A stretch of DNA of 64,000 nt from CAISCU01 sp943361925 (GTDB taxonomy: Bacteria; Bacteroidota; Bacteroidia; UKL13-3): contig CALRIT020000011.1 of the NCBI GenBank assembly GCA_943361925.1, positions 62,001 through 126,000 on the forward strand. Direction: 5' to 3'. How positions within the stretch are numbered: the stretch's first letter is position 1; each line of letters starts with the position of its first letter. A program made the position numbers and the translations under genes. This document shows positions 1 through 8,918 of this stretch, piece after piece. The notes under the pieces were generated by a model. The model ran no database searches. It had not been told where the DNA came from and worked only from the letters and a program-made list of their open reading frames with translations.

Positions 1-120
1 GCCACTATCCAGGTGTTTCTGCCTGTTTTTGATGGTGATAATAATGGGTAATGCGCCAATAATATCAATAATGGCAAAAAGGGTAAGTGTGATGGTGGTA
101 ATATCTTGAATTGAAAACAT
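1..120 (-). CDS. MarC family membrane protein, N-terminal fragment
   Basis: This is the first 40 codons of a gene that runs off the left edge, starting at the ATG complementary to 118-120. The translation begins MFSIQDITTITLTLFAIIDI and continues with a hydrophobic GALPIII stretch and then KNRQKH. A first membrane helix with an FAIIDI-G-PIII pattern is typical of the MarC (UPF0056) family of inner-membrane proteins, whose transport function is not established. A TAnnTTTG promoter element ends only 4 nt upstream of the ATG. The family call rests on the N-terminus alone, so it is moderately secure. Confidence 0.7.
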   Translation of the reverse strand, partial: MFSIQDITTITLTLFAIIDIIGALPIIITIKNRQKHLDSG

Positions 121-124
121 GCTG

Positions 125-132
125 CAAAGATA
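125..132 (-). promoter_or_regulatory. -7 element (TATCTTTG) of the MarC-family gene
   Basis: On the minus strand the sequence reads TATCTTTG, then cagc, then the ATG. It matches the Bacteroidota TAnnTTTG -7 consensus exactly. With only 4 nt between the element and the start codon, transcription should begin at or next to the ATG. No clear -33 TTG at 19-21 bp was found. Confidence 0.5.
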
Positions 133-169
133 GCTTTGCACTTATTTAAATAATGAATAATTTGCAACC

Positions 170-919
170 GTGCGATTTTTAAAAACATTTGGAATACATA
201 TACTGCTAATTGCAGTTGTTTTATACCTGCTTACCTGGGTGGCAGCGGGATTTTTAAGTAGTTATACTCGTCATGGTCAGTATCTTACGCTGCCTAATTT
301 AAAAGGACTTCCTATTGAAGAAGCAGAAAAAGTACTGAATGAAAAGCAACTGAGGTTCATCATTACCGATACAGTTTTTGTGGATGGAATGCCAAAATCT
401 GCCGTGGTTGAGCAAAATCCTATACCCAATTCCAAGGTAAAAACAGGTAGAATTATTTATTTAAGCATCAATTCCACAAGTTCTGCAACTGTAATTATGC
501 CTAATTTAATAAATAGTTCACTTCGATACGCCGAAACTGTTTTAGGTGGAATGGGTTTACGTTTAGGTGATGTAACCTACAAGCCGGATATTGCTCAAAA
601 TGCAGTTTTAGACCAATCGTGGGGTGGACAAAGTATTCAACCCGGAACCAGAATTCCCAAAGGTGCAGCAATTAATTTAGTGGTTGGTGATGGAAGCGGC
701 GGAGCTTTAGTTTCGATGCCTGATTTAACCGGTTTGAGTTTGCTTGATGCAACAAAAGTTATTGAAGGTTCTATGCTTCAATTAGGTGCTGTTGTTTATG
801 AGGGTGCTGTTTCTGATAGTTCAAAAGCAGTTGTTATTCGTCAAAATCCTCCTTTTTCAGAAAGTTCAAGCATCCGCAGTGGCGAAATGGTTGACGTTTT
901 TTTATCAGTTAAAAAATAA
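170..919 (+). CDS. PASTA domain protein with one N-terminal membrane anchor
   Basis: A 249-residue protein starting at GTG (170); no in-frame ATG lies nearby. Residues about 7-30 form one transmembrane segment, followed by three PASTA repeats (about 40-105, 108-175 and 180-249), each opening with a proline-containing 'LPNL/MPNL/MPDL' segment and a hydrophobic helix. PASTA modules bind muropeptides or cell-wall polymers in kinases and penicillin-binding proteins, but here no kinase domain is attached. It is probably an inner-membrane protein with periplasmic PASTA repeats. Its stop overlaps the next ATG (TAATG), so the two genes are probably co-translated. Confidence 0.85.
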   Translation: MRFLKTFGIHILLIAVVLYLLTWVAAGFLSSYTRHGQYLTLPNLKGLPIEEAEKVLNEKQLRFIITDTVFVDGMPKSAVVEQNPIPNSKVKTGRIIYLSINSTSSATVIMPNLINSSLRYAETVLGGMGLRLGDVTYKPDIAQNAVLDQSWGGQSIQPGTRIPKGAAINLVVGDGSGGALVSMPDLTGLSLLDATKVIEGSMLQLGAVVYEGAVSDSSKAVVIRQNPPFSESSSIRSGEMVDVFLSVKK

Positions 920-3753
920 TGAATTTGAAAAATATCAGATTTTTTTTAGGATTAATTTTATCGTTGATTTATAGTCAATCGTTTGCCCAAGAAGTATTAG
1001 TACCTCTTAAAAGCAATCCGGCTTTATTCAATGCTGATTTTAATTCTACTACAAAAACGAGTCTTAGAAAAAAAGCAAGTTTGGCTTTGCCTTTTGTTGA
1101 TTTTTTCGAAAGAGGAAATCAGCCAAACAATACTAGGTGGACAGACTCTTCAACCACAATTTTAAATAGATACCTGATTTTTGATTCTTATAATGAAACC
1201 GGACAAGTTTATTCAGGTGTAAATGGAATTGCCGATAGACTAACTTCAAAAGCTATTGATTTAAGTTCATCTTCAGGAAATTTGGTTTTGAGTTTTAATA
1301 TCCAGGCCGGAAATAGTTTTGTAGATGGTGATAGCATTGTTTTGGAAGCTTTGTCTGCCAACCAAGTTTGGACAACAATCTGGTCGGCAGGAGCAATTTT
1401 GAAAACACCAAGAGAAATTTATCTTTTAATTGATCCTAGTGTTTTTAAAGGTTCAAATTTTAGTTTTAGATTTAGTTTTTTAACCAATTTTGATGAAAAT
1501 AAAGTTGAATCTTTTATCCTAAGTAAACTGGTTTTAGCCAATCAAATTCCATTGCCATTTTATTCTTCATTACAAAATGGTGTTTCTTTTAACCAAGCTT
1601 TTGCAGGTCCCGATATTACAACTGAATCAATTAAAACTGGTTCGTTTATGGGACAAGGATTTGTTTTTGATGCTTTAAATGCAAATAATATCGCTTATAC
1701 AGGTTCTTATGGTGGTGCAGATACATTGTTTATGCATTCAATTCCTGTATCAGCTTATCCTGCAGGCGATTCATTGTTTTTAGGTTTTTCAGTCGAAGCG
1801 CTTTCAGGAGCCAAAAGCACAGATAGTTTAATATTAGAATTTAGAAACAATTTGGGAGTATGGACACGCCAATCGGTATTTCATCTTCAAAATAATTCCG
1901 GAAACAGAGATTACCAGATTTTTGTGAATTCAGGCAGAAATCGCCATCCTTTTTTTAGAGCAAGATGGATTCTGAAATCAGCTTTATCGACTAATGATAC
2001 TTCTAAGTTTTTACTTGGAGCAATTCGTTTCACCAGAAGAATTTCTTTGCCTTTTGTTGATGATTTTTCAGCTTCAAGAATTACACCTGATAGAACAAAA
2101 TGGGTTGATTCATTTGTTTTTATCAATAACCAGTTTCCTTTTGAACAAGCATCAGTGCAGGTTGCCACTTTCGATGGTTTAAATCAATACGGAAATGCTT
2201 ATTCTTTATTTGCTTTAAAAGGTGATGCTGATTTATTGAATACCTATTCAATGAATTTAAGATCGTTAAAGCCATCAGATTCTGTATATCTAAGCTTTTT
2301 TTATCAGTATGAATTACAAGGTGAAACAGGACAATATTTTCCTGATGATTCATTTACGGTGATGATGAGAAATAGTAGATTTAATCAAAATGAATTTAAA
2401 ATTTTGTGGCAACTTTCAGCCAAAGATGCTACACCCAATACATTTGTTAGGGTTGATATTCCTATTACCGATACTGCATTGTTTCATGATGATGTTCAAA
2501 TTCGTTTCAAAAACAGAGGCAGTTTAAGTGGAAATTTAAGTCAATGGCATTTAGATTATGTTCGATTTGATAAAGGAAGAAGAAAGAATGATGCTTATAA
2601 TGATGTTTCATTAACCAATACGCCTCCTGTAAGATTAGGAATGTATTCATCAATGCCATGGAAACATTATCAGGCCAATAAACCTAAGTATGGCAATGAT
2701 TCTGTGAGTTTAAGATTTGTAAACCACGATCAACAAACCTACTTGTTGGATTATTTTAGAACAATTACAAATCCTGAAGGAAGTAATATCGAACAGTTTA
2801 ATAATGTAAGTAATATCCTGTTTAGAAGTGATACTGTAGTAAAATTCAATAGACCATTTGCATTCTCAAGTTCTTTTGGTTCGGCTGATAGTTTGGTGTT
2901 TAACACAACTTATAAAATTGGCTTATCAAGTAGTCAGAAAGATGCAATCTCTTCCAATGATACCTTTTCTGTACCAACAGTTTTTAGCAATTATTTTGCT
3001 TATGATGATGGAACTGCTGAAGGAGGATATGGAATCAAAAACAAAACAAATAGTGGGGCTGCTTTAAAATATGTTTTAGAAGTTCCAGATACTTTATATG
3101 GAATGTATGTTTTCTTTAATCAGAGTGAAAGTAATGTAAGCAATCAATCATTTAATCTAAAGGTTTGGAAATCTATTTCTAGAGTAATGGAACCTGCAAA
3201 TGATGATGTTTTGTTGTATAAATCAGCAGACTTAAAACCTGTTTATGGTAATAAAATTAATGGATTTGCTGCCTTTAAAATTGAACCACCCATTGCATTA
3301 ACAGATAGTTTTTATATAGGCTGGGAGCAAGCTCAAGCTTATGTATTAAATATTGGTATTGATGAAAATTTCCCATTTGGTATCAATAGAAATATGTTTT
3401 TTAAACAAGATGGACAGTGGTATCCTACAGATTTTACAGGTGCTTTGATGATGCGACCAATTGTTGGAAAATGGATTGATTTACCTGCTTCGATTAGTGA
3501 AAATCAAAATATAAATACAGAAAAGTTCAGTGTTTATCCAAATCCTTCAAATGGAAAATTCAAGATTAATTCAATCAATAATGAAGAGTTTCTTGTTAAA
3601 CTTTACGATTTATCTGGAAGAGAATTAATTCAAACAGAAACCCAAGAAAAAGAAGTTGATTTAAACGGATTTAATTTTGGCGTTTATTTGTTGAAAATTG
3701 AATCGAAACAAAGCGGAAATACAAGTGTTTTAAAAATAATAATACAACCCTAA
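919..3753 (+). CDS. Large secreted protein with T9SS type A sorting domain
   Basis: A 944-residue protein with a signal peptide (about 1-23, ending SQSFAQ) and a C-terminal type A sorting domain (from about 870: FSVYPNPSNGKF, then a VKLYDLSGREL strand and a GVYLLKIES strand). It should be exported by Sec, carried across the outer membrane by the type IX system, and released or anchored at the surface. The middle consists of repeated beta-rich segments with 'LPFVDDFS/LPFVDFFE' openings, resembling jelly-roll-like modules. No catalytic motif was recognised. It overlaps the PASTA gene by one base and is followed after 7 nt by a rhodanese gene. Confidence 0.85.
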   Translation: MNLKNIRFFLGLILSLIYSQSFAQEVLVPLKSNPALFNADFNSTTKTSLRKKASLALPFVDFFERGNQPNNTRWTDSSTTILNRYLIFDSYNETGQVYSGVNGIADRLTSKAIDLSSSSGNLVLSFNIQAGNSFVDGDSIVLEALSANQVWTTIWSAGAILKTPREIYLLIDPSVFKGSNFSFRFSFLTNFDENKVESFILSKLVLANQIPLPFYSSLQNGVSFNQAFAGPDITTESIKTGSFMGQGFVFDALNANNIAYTGSYGGADTLFMHSIPVSAYPAGDSLFLGFSVEALSGAKSTDSLILEFRNNLGVWTRQSVFHLQNNSGNRDYQIFVNSGRNRHPFFRARWILKSALSTNDTSKFLLGAIRFTRRISLPFVDDFSASRITPDRTKWVDSFVFINNQFPFEQASVQVATFDGLNQYGNAYSLFALKGDADLLNTYSMNLRSLKPSDSVYLSFFYQYELQGETGQYFPDDSFTVMMRNSRFNQNEFKILWQLSAKDATPNTFVRVDIPITDTALFHDDVQIRFKNRGSLSGNLSQWHLDYVRFDKGRRKNDAYNDVSLTNTPPVRLGMYSSMPWKHYQANKPKYGNDSVSLRFVNHDQQTYLLDYFRTITNPEGSNIEQFNNVSNILFRSDTVVKFNRPFAFSSSFGSADSLVFNTTYKIGLSSSQKDAISSNDTFSVPTVFSNYFAYDDGTAEGGYGIKNKTNSGAALKYVLEVPDTLYGMYVFFNQSESNVSNQSFNLKVWKSISRVMEPANDDVLLYKSADLKPVYGNKINGFAAFKIEPPIALTDSFYIGWEQAQAYVLNIGIDENFPFGINRNMFFKQDGQWYPTDFTGALMMRPIVGKWIDLPASISENQNINTEKFSVYPNPSNGKFKINSINNEEFLVKLYDLSGRELIQTETQEKEVDLNGFNFGVYLLKIESKQSGNTSVLKIIIQP

Positions 3754-3760
3754 AAATTAT

Positions 3761-4066
3761 ATGGAAGATATCAGTGTATCAGAATTAAAAGAAAGAATGG
3801 ATAAAGGTGAAAGTCTTAATATTTATGATGTAAGAGAATTACATGAATATGAAGAGTTTAATATTGGTGCAAAACTTATTCCTTTAGGCGAATTACCAAG
3901 CAGAATCAGTGAGTTGGATTCGATTAAAAATGAAGAAATTATTCTTCATTGCAGAAGTGGTGCAAGAAGTGGAAATGCAAAAATGTATTTAGAAGATTTA
4001 GGTTTTACCAAAGTGAGAAACCTTTTAGGAGGAATGTTAGCTTGGAGAGATAAATTTGGTGCTTAA
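3761..4066 (+). CDS. Rhodanese-like domain protein
   Basis: A single rhodanese domain of 101 residues with no signal peptide, so cytoplasmic. The active-site loop reads HCRSGARS, with the expected catalytic Cys that would carry a persulfide, and the upstream YDVRELHEYEEF motif is the classic CH2A region. Such proteins move sulfane sulfur, but the partner is unknown. It lies 7 nt after the T9SS cargo gene and 5 nt before the multiheme cytochrome gene, so probably in one transcript. The neighbourhood does not settle whether its sulfur chemistry is linked to the cytochrome. Confidence 0.88.
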   Translation: MEDISVSELKERMDKGESLNIYDVRELHEYEEFNIGAKLIPLGELPSRISELDSIKNEEIILHCRSGARSGNAKMYLEDLGFTKVRNLLGGMLAWRDKFGA

Positions 4067-4071
4067 TTTTC

Positions 4072-6033
4072 ATGTTTGAATCAAAAAGATTTCTATTTAA
4101 AAATGGATGGCTGAAATTAATTTTTTGGCCATTTGTTTTTATAATGATTTTGGAGTCGGTTTTTTGTAACGAACCCAATGCAAAAACATCTGAATTTCAG
4201 AATCATGATACATCAGTGCATTATGTTGGGATAGAAGCATGCCGCTCTTGTCACGCAGATATTTATAATAGTTTCATTCAAACAGGCATGGGGCAATCAT
4301 TTGCACCGGCAACTCGTACAAAATCTTCAGCAAAATTCAATCACCAGAAACCTGTTTTCGATAAAAAATTAGGCTTTTATTATTTGCCTTTTTGGATTGG
4401 TGATTCACTTTATATCAAAGAATTTAGGCTGCAAGGAAAGGATACAAATCACCAAAGAATAGAAAGAGTTGATTATATCATTGGTTCAGGTCAACATACC
4501 AATTCTCATTTGGGATTTAGAAATGGATATGTATTCCAATTGCCATTAACATGGTATGCACAAAAACAACAGTGGGACTTACCTCCGGGATTTGAAGGTG
4601 GGCGAAATGTCCGTTTTTCAAGAGAAGTTGGCATGGAATGTATGAGTTGTCACAATGCCATGCCCAAAGCTGATGAATCTGCTATTAATAAGTTTATATC
4701 CATTCCAAATGGCATTGATTGTGAAAGGTGTCATGGTCCTGGAGAATTACATGTAAAAGAGAAATTGGCCGGAAATATTATAGATACAAGTAAATACGCA
4801 GATTATACCATTGTAAATCCTAAAAGGCTAAGTTGGGAGCGCCAGACAGATTTATGTCAGCGTTGCCATTTACAAGGAAATGCAATATTAAAACCGGGAA
4901 AGGGTTTTGGTGATTTTAGGCCTGGCATGAAACTGGCGGATTATTACAATGTTTTTATGCCCAAGTTTAAAGGTGCAGAAAACGAGTTTATCATGGCTTC
5001 TCATGCACAGCGTTTGCAAGAGAGTAAGTGTTTCATCCAGTCAAACAAAAACATGGATTTAAGTGCAGTAAATACAGGAATGAATTTAACCTGTATCAAT
5101 TGTCATAATCCTCATGTTAGTGTTAAATATACAGGCAAACAAATCTTTAATAATGCTTGTATGAAGTGCCATGATAACCAAGCTTGCAAAGAAATTCCTG
5201 AAAATAGGAGAGCCATTAATGATAATTGTGTAAGCTGTCATATGCCTAAAAGTGGCACTGTAGATATTCCTCACGTTACGGTTCACGACCATAAAATAAG
5301 AAAGCCAAGCAAAGCAAACGAAATTAAATCTATCAGAGAATTCGCCGGTTTGTATTGTGTTACAAAAGGAAACTTAACAGAATTAGACCAAGCACAGGCT
5401 TTTTTGAACTATCGTGAAAAATTTGAAGGAGAATCGAAAGTTTCATTTGATTCAGCGGCATTTTTTATACAAAAACTAACAGGAACTGAATCTTACGCTG
5501 CTTTACAGATTCACTATGCATTCCTACAAAATGATGATTTAGGTGTGCTAAAAGTAGCATCAAATATCGATACAAAACAAACCAATGATTATTGGATGGC
5601 TTATAGAATTGGACAATCAGCATTTAATGTACAGGATTTTCCAAAGGCTGAAATTTGGTTAAAAAGAGCCTGTGAAATCGCTCCAAATAATCTAAAATTC
5701 AAAAACAAACTTATGTTGGCTTGTTTAATGAATGGTAAAATTGAAGAAGCAATTCGTGTACAAGAAAACTCGCTTTTAATTTATCCAAACCAAGAAGATG
5801 CCTGGTCGAATTTAGGCTTTGCTTATGCCAATTTACAACAGTTTGATAAAGCTTTGGAGTGTTATAATAAGGAGTTGAAATTATTTCCATTTCACCAACA
5901 AGCACTAGTAAATAGAGCAGGGGTTTATCATTTGTTGGGGAAAGATGATTTGGCGATAAAAGATTTAAAATTGGTTTTAAAAATCAATCCAAATGAAAGC
6001 AAAGTGAAAGAAATGCTAAATGCTTTAAAGTAG
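4072..6033 (+). CDS. Seven-heme c-type cytochrome with C-terminal TPR repeats
   Basis: A 653-residue protein with an N-terminal hydrophobic export segment (about 13-32). It has seven CXXCH heme-binding motifs at about residues 57, 190, 217, 262, 340, 363 and 386, in the spacing seen in cytochrome c554-like multiheme proteins. From about 510 the sequence becomes tetratricopeptide repeats (for example EDAWSNLGFAYANLQQFDKALECYNKEL). Heme attachment places it outside the cytoplasmic membrane, where it would carry electrons and dock a partner through the TPRs. The substrate is not apparent. It sits 5 nt after the rhodanese gene. Confidence 0.85.
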   Translation: MFESKRFLFKNGWLKLIFWPFVFIMILESVFCNEPNAKTSEFQNHDTSVHYVGIEACRSCHADIYNSFIQTGMGQSFAPATRTKSSAKFNHQKPVFDKKLGFYYLPFWIGDSLYIKEFRLQGKDTNHQRIERVDYIIGSGQHTNSHLGFRNGYVFQLPLTWYAQKQQWDLPPGFEGGRNVRFSREVGMECMSCHNAMPKADESAINKFISIPNGIDCERCHGPGELHVKEKLAGNIIDTSKYADYTIVNPKRLSWERQTDLCQRCHLQGNAILKPGKGFGDFRPGMKLADYYNVFMPKFKGAENEFIMASHAQRLQESKCFIQSNKNMDLSAVNTGMNLTCINCHNPHVSVKYTGKQIFNNACMKCHDNQACKEIPENRRAINDNCVSCHMPKSGTVDIPHVTVHDHKIRKPSKANEIKSIREFAGLYCVTKGNLTELDQAQAFLNYREKFEGESKVSFDSAAFFIQKLTGTESYAALQIHYAFLQNDDLGVLKVASNIDTKQTNDYWMAYRIGQSAFNVQDFPKAEIWLKRACEIAPNNLKFKNKLMLACLMNGKIEEAIRVQENSLLIYPNQEDAWSNLGFAYANLQQFDKALECYNKELKLFPFHQQALVNRAGVYHLLGKDDLAIKDLKLVLKINPNESKVKEMLNALK

Positions 6034-6073
6034 CTGTAGTAAAAATTTCAGAAAAATCCTTTAATTCGTAAAG

Positions 6074-7135
6074 ATGCCCTATCAATTTTTTAACAGATAT
6101 CTTCAGACAAAAAAAGGAATAAAGTTTCTTTCTTTTTTTATTGCCGGTTTATTAATCGTTGCTGTCTATAAAATTTATGCTGATTTTTTCTCGCCAAATA
6201 TCAAAGGTTCAGATAAGCAATTCAGCATTGTTTATGTACCATCAACCAAGAATTTCGACAGACTATGTTATGATTTGGATAACAAAGGAATTTTAATCAA
6301 TATTCATTCATTCCGACGTTTTGGGAAATTATTGAATTTAGATGAAAAGCTAAAACCGGGACGGTATAAAGTAGCAGCCGGAATGAGCAATTACGAGTTT
6401 GTTAAAATATTGATGAGAGGAAGTCAGGAATCTGTTAACCTGGTTTTTAATTATGCTGAAAGAGCTGAAGATTTGTCTGCTTTTTTTGGTAAAAATCTGG
6501 AATTAGACAGCGCTACATTATTAAGTATTTTAAAGAATCAGGATGAAGCAAAGTTGCATGGATTTGATACCAATACTTTTGTAGGAATGTTTATTCCCAA
6601 TACTTATAATTTGTATTGGAATACCAATTCTGCAGAGCTTATCAAACGAATGGATAAGGAGTACAAAAAGTTCTGGACCCAAGAGAGACTGGCCAAAGCA
6701 ATTCATCAAAAAATGTCACAAGCGGAGGTTAGCACATTGGCATCAATTGTTCAAAAAGAATCAAACAAGGAAAAGGAAATGCCTGTGATAGCCGGAGTTT
6801 ATTTAAACCGACTAAGAAAAGGCATTCCCTTACAAGCAGATCCAACAGTAATTTTTGCATGGAACGATAAAAGCATCAGAAGAGTAAGTTCGGTTCATAC
6901 GGCAATTCAATCTCCTTATAACACATACATGAATGCGGGATTACCTCCAGGTCCAATATGTGTTCCAAGCATTCAGGCTATTGATGCGGTATTAAATGCA
7001 GAGGAACACGGTTATTTTTATTTCTGTGCAAGAGAAGATTTTTCAGGCTACCATTCATTCGCTGCAACCTTTCAACAACATCAGGTTAACGCCAGAAGAT
7101 ATCAGCAGGCATTGAATAGGAATGGAATACAATAA
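6074..7135 (+). CDS. mltG: Endolytic murein transglycosylase MltG
   Basis: A 353-residue YceG/MltG family protein. Residues about 15-35 form the single inner-membrane anchor. A LysM-like subdomain follows, and the catalytic domain contains ASIVQKES with the conserved catalytic Glu near residue 229, then PVIAGVYLNRLRKGIPLQADPTV and the GLPPGPICVPS segment typical of the family. The enzyme cuts nascent glycan strands and sets their length. It is 40 nt downstream of the cytochrome gene and is followed by a GC-rich palindrome and a bidirectional terminator. Confidence 0.94.
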   Translation: MPYQFFNRYLQTKKGIKFLSFFIAGLLIVAVYKIYADFFSPNIKGSDKQFSIVYVPSTKNFDRLCYDLDNKGILINIHSFRRFGKLLNLDEKLKPGRYKVAAGMSNYEFVKILMRGSQESVNLVFNYAERAEDLSAFFGKNLELDSATLLSILKNQDEAKLHGFDTNTFVGMFIPNTYNLYWNTNSAELIKRMDKEYKKFWTQERLAKAIHQKMSQAEVSTLASIVQKESNKEKEMPVIAGVYLNRLRKGIPLQADPTVIFAWNDKSIRRVSSVHTAIQSPYNTYMNAGLPPGPICVPSIQAIDAVLNAEEHGYFYFCAREDFSGYHSFAATFQQHQVNARRYQQALNRNGIQ

Positions 7136-7155
7136 CCCGGGGTTTAAACCCCGGG
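7136..7155. repeat. Perfect 20-bp GC-rich palindrome directly after mltG stop
   Basis: The sequence CCCGGGGTTTAAACCCCGGG is a perfect inverted repeat starting at the base after the mltG TAA. It is 70% G+C in an AT-rich background. It resembles a REP-type palindromic element. No second copy was seen in this window, and no REP-associated transposase gene is present. Confidence 0.6.
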
Positions 7156-7220
7156 CAAATAACAGCAAGGTTTAACAGCGAATTTAGTAACCGTTATTTC
7201 TAACCCAATTTTAATAAATA

Positions 7221-7248
7221 AAAAAAGCTGCCCTCGAGCAGCTTTTTT
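7221..7248. terminator. Bidirectional rho-independent terminator
   Basis: An A-tract leads into GCTGC, loop CCTCGA, then GCAGC and a T-tract. The A/T tracts flank both sides, so the hairpin can serve mltG on the plus strand and the convergent zinc peptidase gene (ends at 7267) on the minus strand. Confidence 0.85.
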
Positions 7249-7266
7249 GTTTTGGTAAAAGAAGAA

Positions 7267-7944
7267 TTACTCTCTTCTTCCCATATAAATTTGTACATAA
7301 TACAACAATGTGGCAATTGAAGCGATGGCTGCAACTACGTAAGTCATCGCTGCCCATTTTAATGCGTCTTTGGTCATTGGATATTCTTCATCTCTTACCA
7401 TGCCTCTGTCGCTTAACCAAGCTAAAGCTCTTCTGCTGGCATCAAATTCTACAGGTAAGGTAATTACAGAGAAAAATGCAGTTACTGCAAATAATACGAT
7501 TCCCAATAATAACAATGATGGGAAAATATTAATGGTGAATATACCTGCAATCAATATCCATTGTACCCATTTAGAAGCAAAACTTACTACTGGTACTAAG
7601 CTTGATCTGAAGGTTAACCAAGCATAAGCATTGGCATGTTGCACTGCATGTCCACATTCGTGAGCGGCAATGGCTGCAGAAATTACACTGCGGCCATAAA
7701 ATACATCATGACTCAAATTCACAGTTTTGTCTTGTGGATTGTAATGGTCGGTTAATTGTCCTTCAGTGCTCAAAACCTTTACATCGTAAATGCCGTTTTC
7801 GCGTAACATTTTTTCAGCAATTTCTCCTCCGGTTAATCTGTTGCTTAATGCTACTTCTGAATATTCTTTAATTTTTGATTTGAATCTCCAACTTACCAAT
7901 AAACTAAGTAAGAATGGAAGGATTAAATAAACTATATATGACAT
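7267..7944 (-). CDS. Zinc-dependent membrane peptidase, YugP family
   Basis: A 225-residue protein of the YugP-type neutral zinc metallopeptidase family (Zn_peptidase_2). It has an N-terminal membrane segment, a zinc-binding HECGH motif (in AAHECGHAVQ) near residue 95, two hydrophobic segments around 120-160, the family motif LPVEFDASRRALAWL (whose Glu is the likely third zinc ligand) and a C-terminal membrane helix. The active site is probably at the inner membrane. Natural substrates are unknown. It is convergent with mltG. Confidence 0.88.
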   Translation of the reverse strand: MSYIVYLILPFLLSLLVSWRFKSKIKEYSEVALSNRLTGGEIAEKMLRENGIYDVKVLSTEGQLTDHYNPQDKTVNLSHDVFYGRSVISAAIAAHECGHAVQHANAYAWLTFRSSLVPVVSFASKWVQWILIAGIFTINIFPSLLLLGIVLFAVTAFFSVITLPVEFDASRRALAWLSDRGMVRDEEYPMTKDALKWAAMTYVVAAIASIATLLYYVQIYMGRRE

Positions 7945-7970
7945 GATTTTAAATTTTTATAAATTGATGT

Positions 7971-8135
7971 TTACAAACTACGTACCAATCGCACCAAAAT
8001 TAAAATGATGGCAAAAAGGAACATATAAATGCTGATTCTGTTAATTCCATGCATCATTTTTAAGTTAAATGATGACGGACTGTCAGGATTTGGCTTTTTC
8101 CAGAATTGTAAATACGACAGAAATTTCTCCCACAT
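7971..8135 (-). CDS. Small DUF6728-type membrane protein (54 aa)
   Basis: A 54-codon frame starting MWEKFLSYLQFWKKPNPDS, followed by a conserved-looking NLKMMHGINRISIYMF segment and one C-terminal transmembrane helix. The layout matches the small Bacteroidota family I know as DUF6728, recalled from memory rather than searched. Its ATG is preceded by a TTTG-like -7 box (ATATTTTGcatt). It lies 26 nt upstream of the zinc peptidase gene on the same strand, so the two are probably co-transcribed. Function unknown. Confidence 0.75.
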   Translation of the reverse strand: MWEKFLSYLQFWKKPNPDSPSSFNLKMMHGINRISIYMFLFAIILILVRLVRSL

Positions 8136-8221
8136 AATGCAAAATATTAGATTACAAATTTACTATTAAACAATCAATACTCATATTGTTTTTTGAAAGG
8201 GTTTAAGTTGCCTTAAAAATA

Positions 8222-8241
8222 TTTTTAGATTAGTCTAAAAA
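8222..8241. promoter_or_regulatory. Palindromic operator of mntR-mntH (DtxR-type box)
   Basis: TTTTTAGATTAGTCTAAAAA is an inverted repeat with 8-bp arms (TTTTTAGA and TCTAAAAA) around TTAG. It lies just upstream of the TATATTTG -7 element of the DtxR/MntR-family gene. The half-site resembles the TTAGGTTAG-type boxes bound by DtxR-family regulators. Its position between the -33 and -7 regions fits autorepression of the mntR-mntH operon when metal is plentiful. Confidence 0.7.
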
Positions 8242-8244
8242 TTA

Positions 8245-8252
8245 TATATTTG
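8245..8252 (+). promoter_or_regulatory. -7 element (TATATTTG) of mntR
   Basis: A perfect TAnnTTTG element ends 5 nt before the mntR ATG at 8258, so the transcript would have almost no leader. It abuts the palindromic operator, as expected for direct repression. Confidence 0.6.
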
Positions 8253-8257
8253 CCATT

Positions 8258-8917
8258 ATGTATTCATTTACAGAAGAAAACTACTTAAAAGCCATTTACA
8301 AACTGCAGGAAAGACATGAAGATGCAGTCAATACGAATTCTATTGCTGCTTCTTTAGAGACTAAAGCGGCTTCTGTAACCGATATGATTAAAAAACTTTC
8401 GGCGAAAAATTTATTGGTTTATGAGAAGTACAAAGGCGTTCAATTAACAGCTTTGGGAAAACGAATTGCCATTGATACCGTTAGAAAACATCGTTTATGG
8501 GAAACATTTTTAGTTGAAAAACTCAAATTTTCATGGGATGAGGTGCATGAACTGGCAGAAGAATTAGAGCATATTCAATCAGAAAAACTCATTGATAAAT
8601 TAGATGAATTTCTTGGTTTCCCTGCACATGACCCACATGGTGATCCCATACCTCAACGAGATGGAGTGATCAAACAAAGAAGTCTTTTTTTATTGAGTGA
8701 ATTGGTTGATGGTCAAAAAGGTATTGTAAGTGGAGTTGTTGATCACAGTTCAGTTTTTCTTCAATACCTCGAAAAAATGAATTTGGTTTTGGGTAAACAA
8801 ATTTTTGTAACAGAACAAAATCAATTCGATAAAAGTTATCAGATTTTATTAAATGAAACAGAAAACCTGCACATCAGTGTGGAGGTTGCTAAAAATGTAT
8901 TGGTGAGGTTAATTTAA
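8258..8917 (+). CDS. mntR: DtxR/MntR-family metal-dependent transcriptional repressor
   Basis: A 219-residue protein with the DtxR-family architecture: an N-terminal winged helix (residues 1-65, MYSFTEENYLKAIYKLQER start), a metal-binding and dimerisation domain (about 70-140, with HRLWETFL and HELAEELEHI supplying ligand-type His/Glu residues, then FPAHDPHGDPIP), and a C-terminal FeoA/SH3-like domain. It should sense Mn(II) or Fe(II) and repress transport genes. Its stop is one base before the ATG of an Nramp transporter gene, and a palindromic operator overlaps its own promoter, so it very likely controls this operon. Mn versus Fe specificity is inferred from the partner. Confidence 0.9.
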   Translation: MYSFTEENYLKAIYKLQERHEDAVNTNSIAASLETKAASVTDMIKKLSAKNLLVYEKYKGVQLTALGKRIAIDTVRKHRLWETFLVEKLKFSWDEVHELAEELEHIQSEKLIDKLDEFLGFPAHDPHGDPIPQRDGVIKQRSLFLLSELVDGQKGIVSGVVDHSSVFLQYLEKMNLVLGKQIFVTEQNQFDKSYQILLNETENLHISVEVAKNVLVRLI

Positions 8918-8918
8918 T

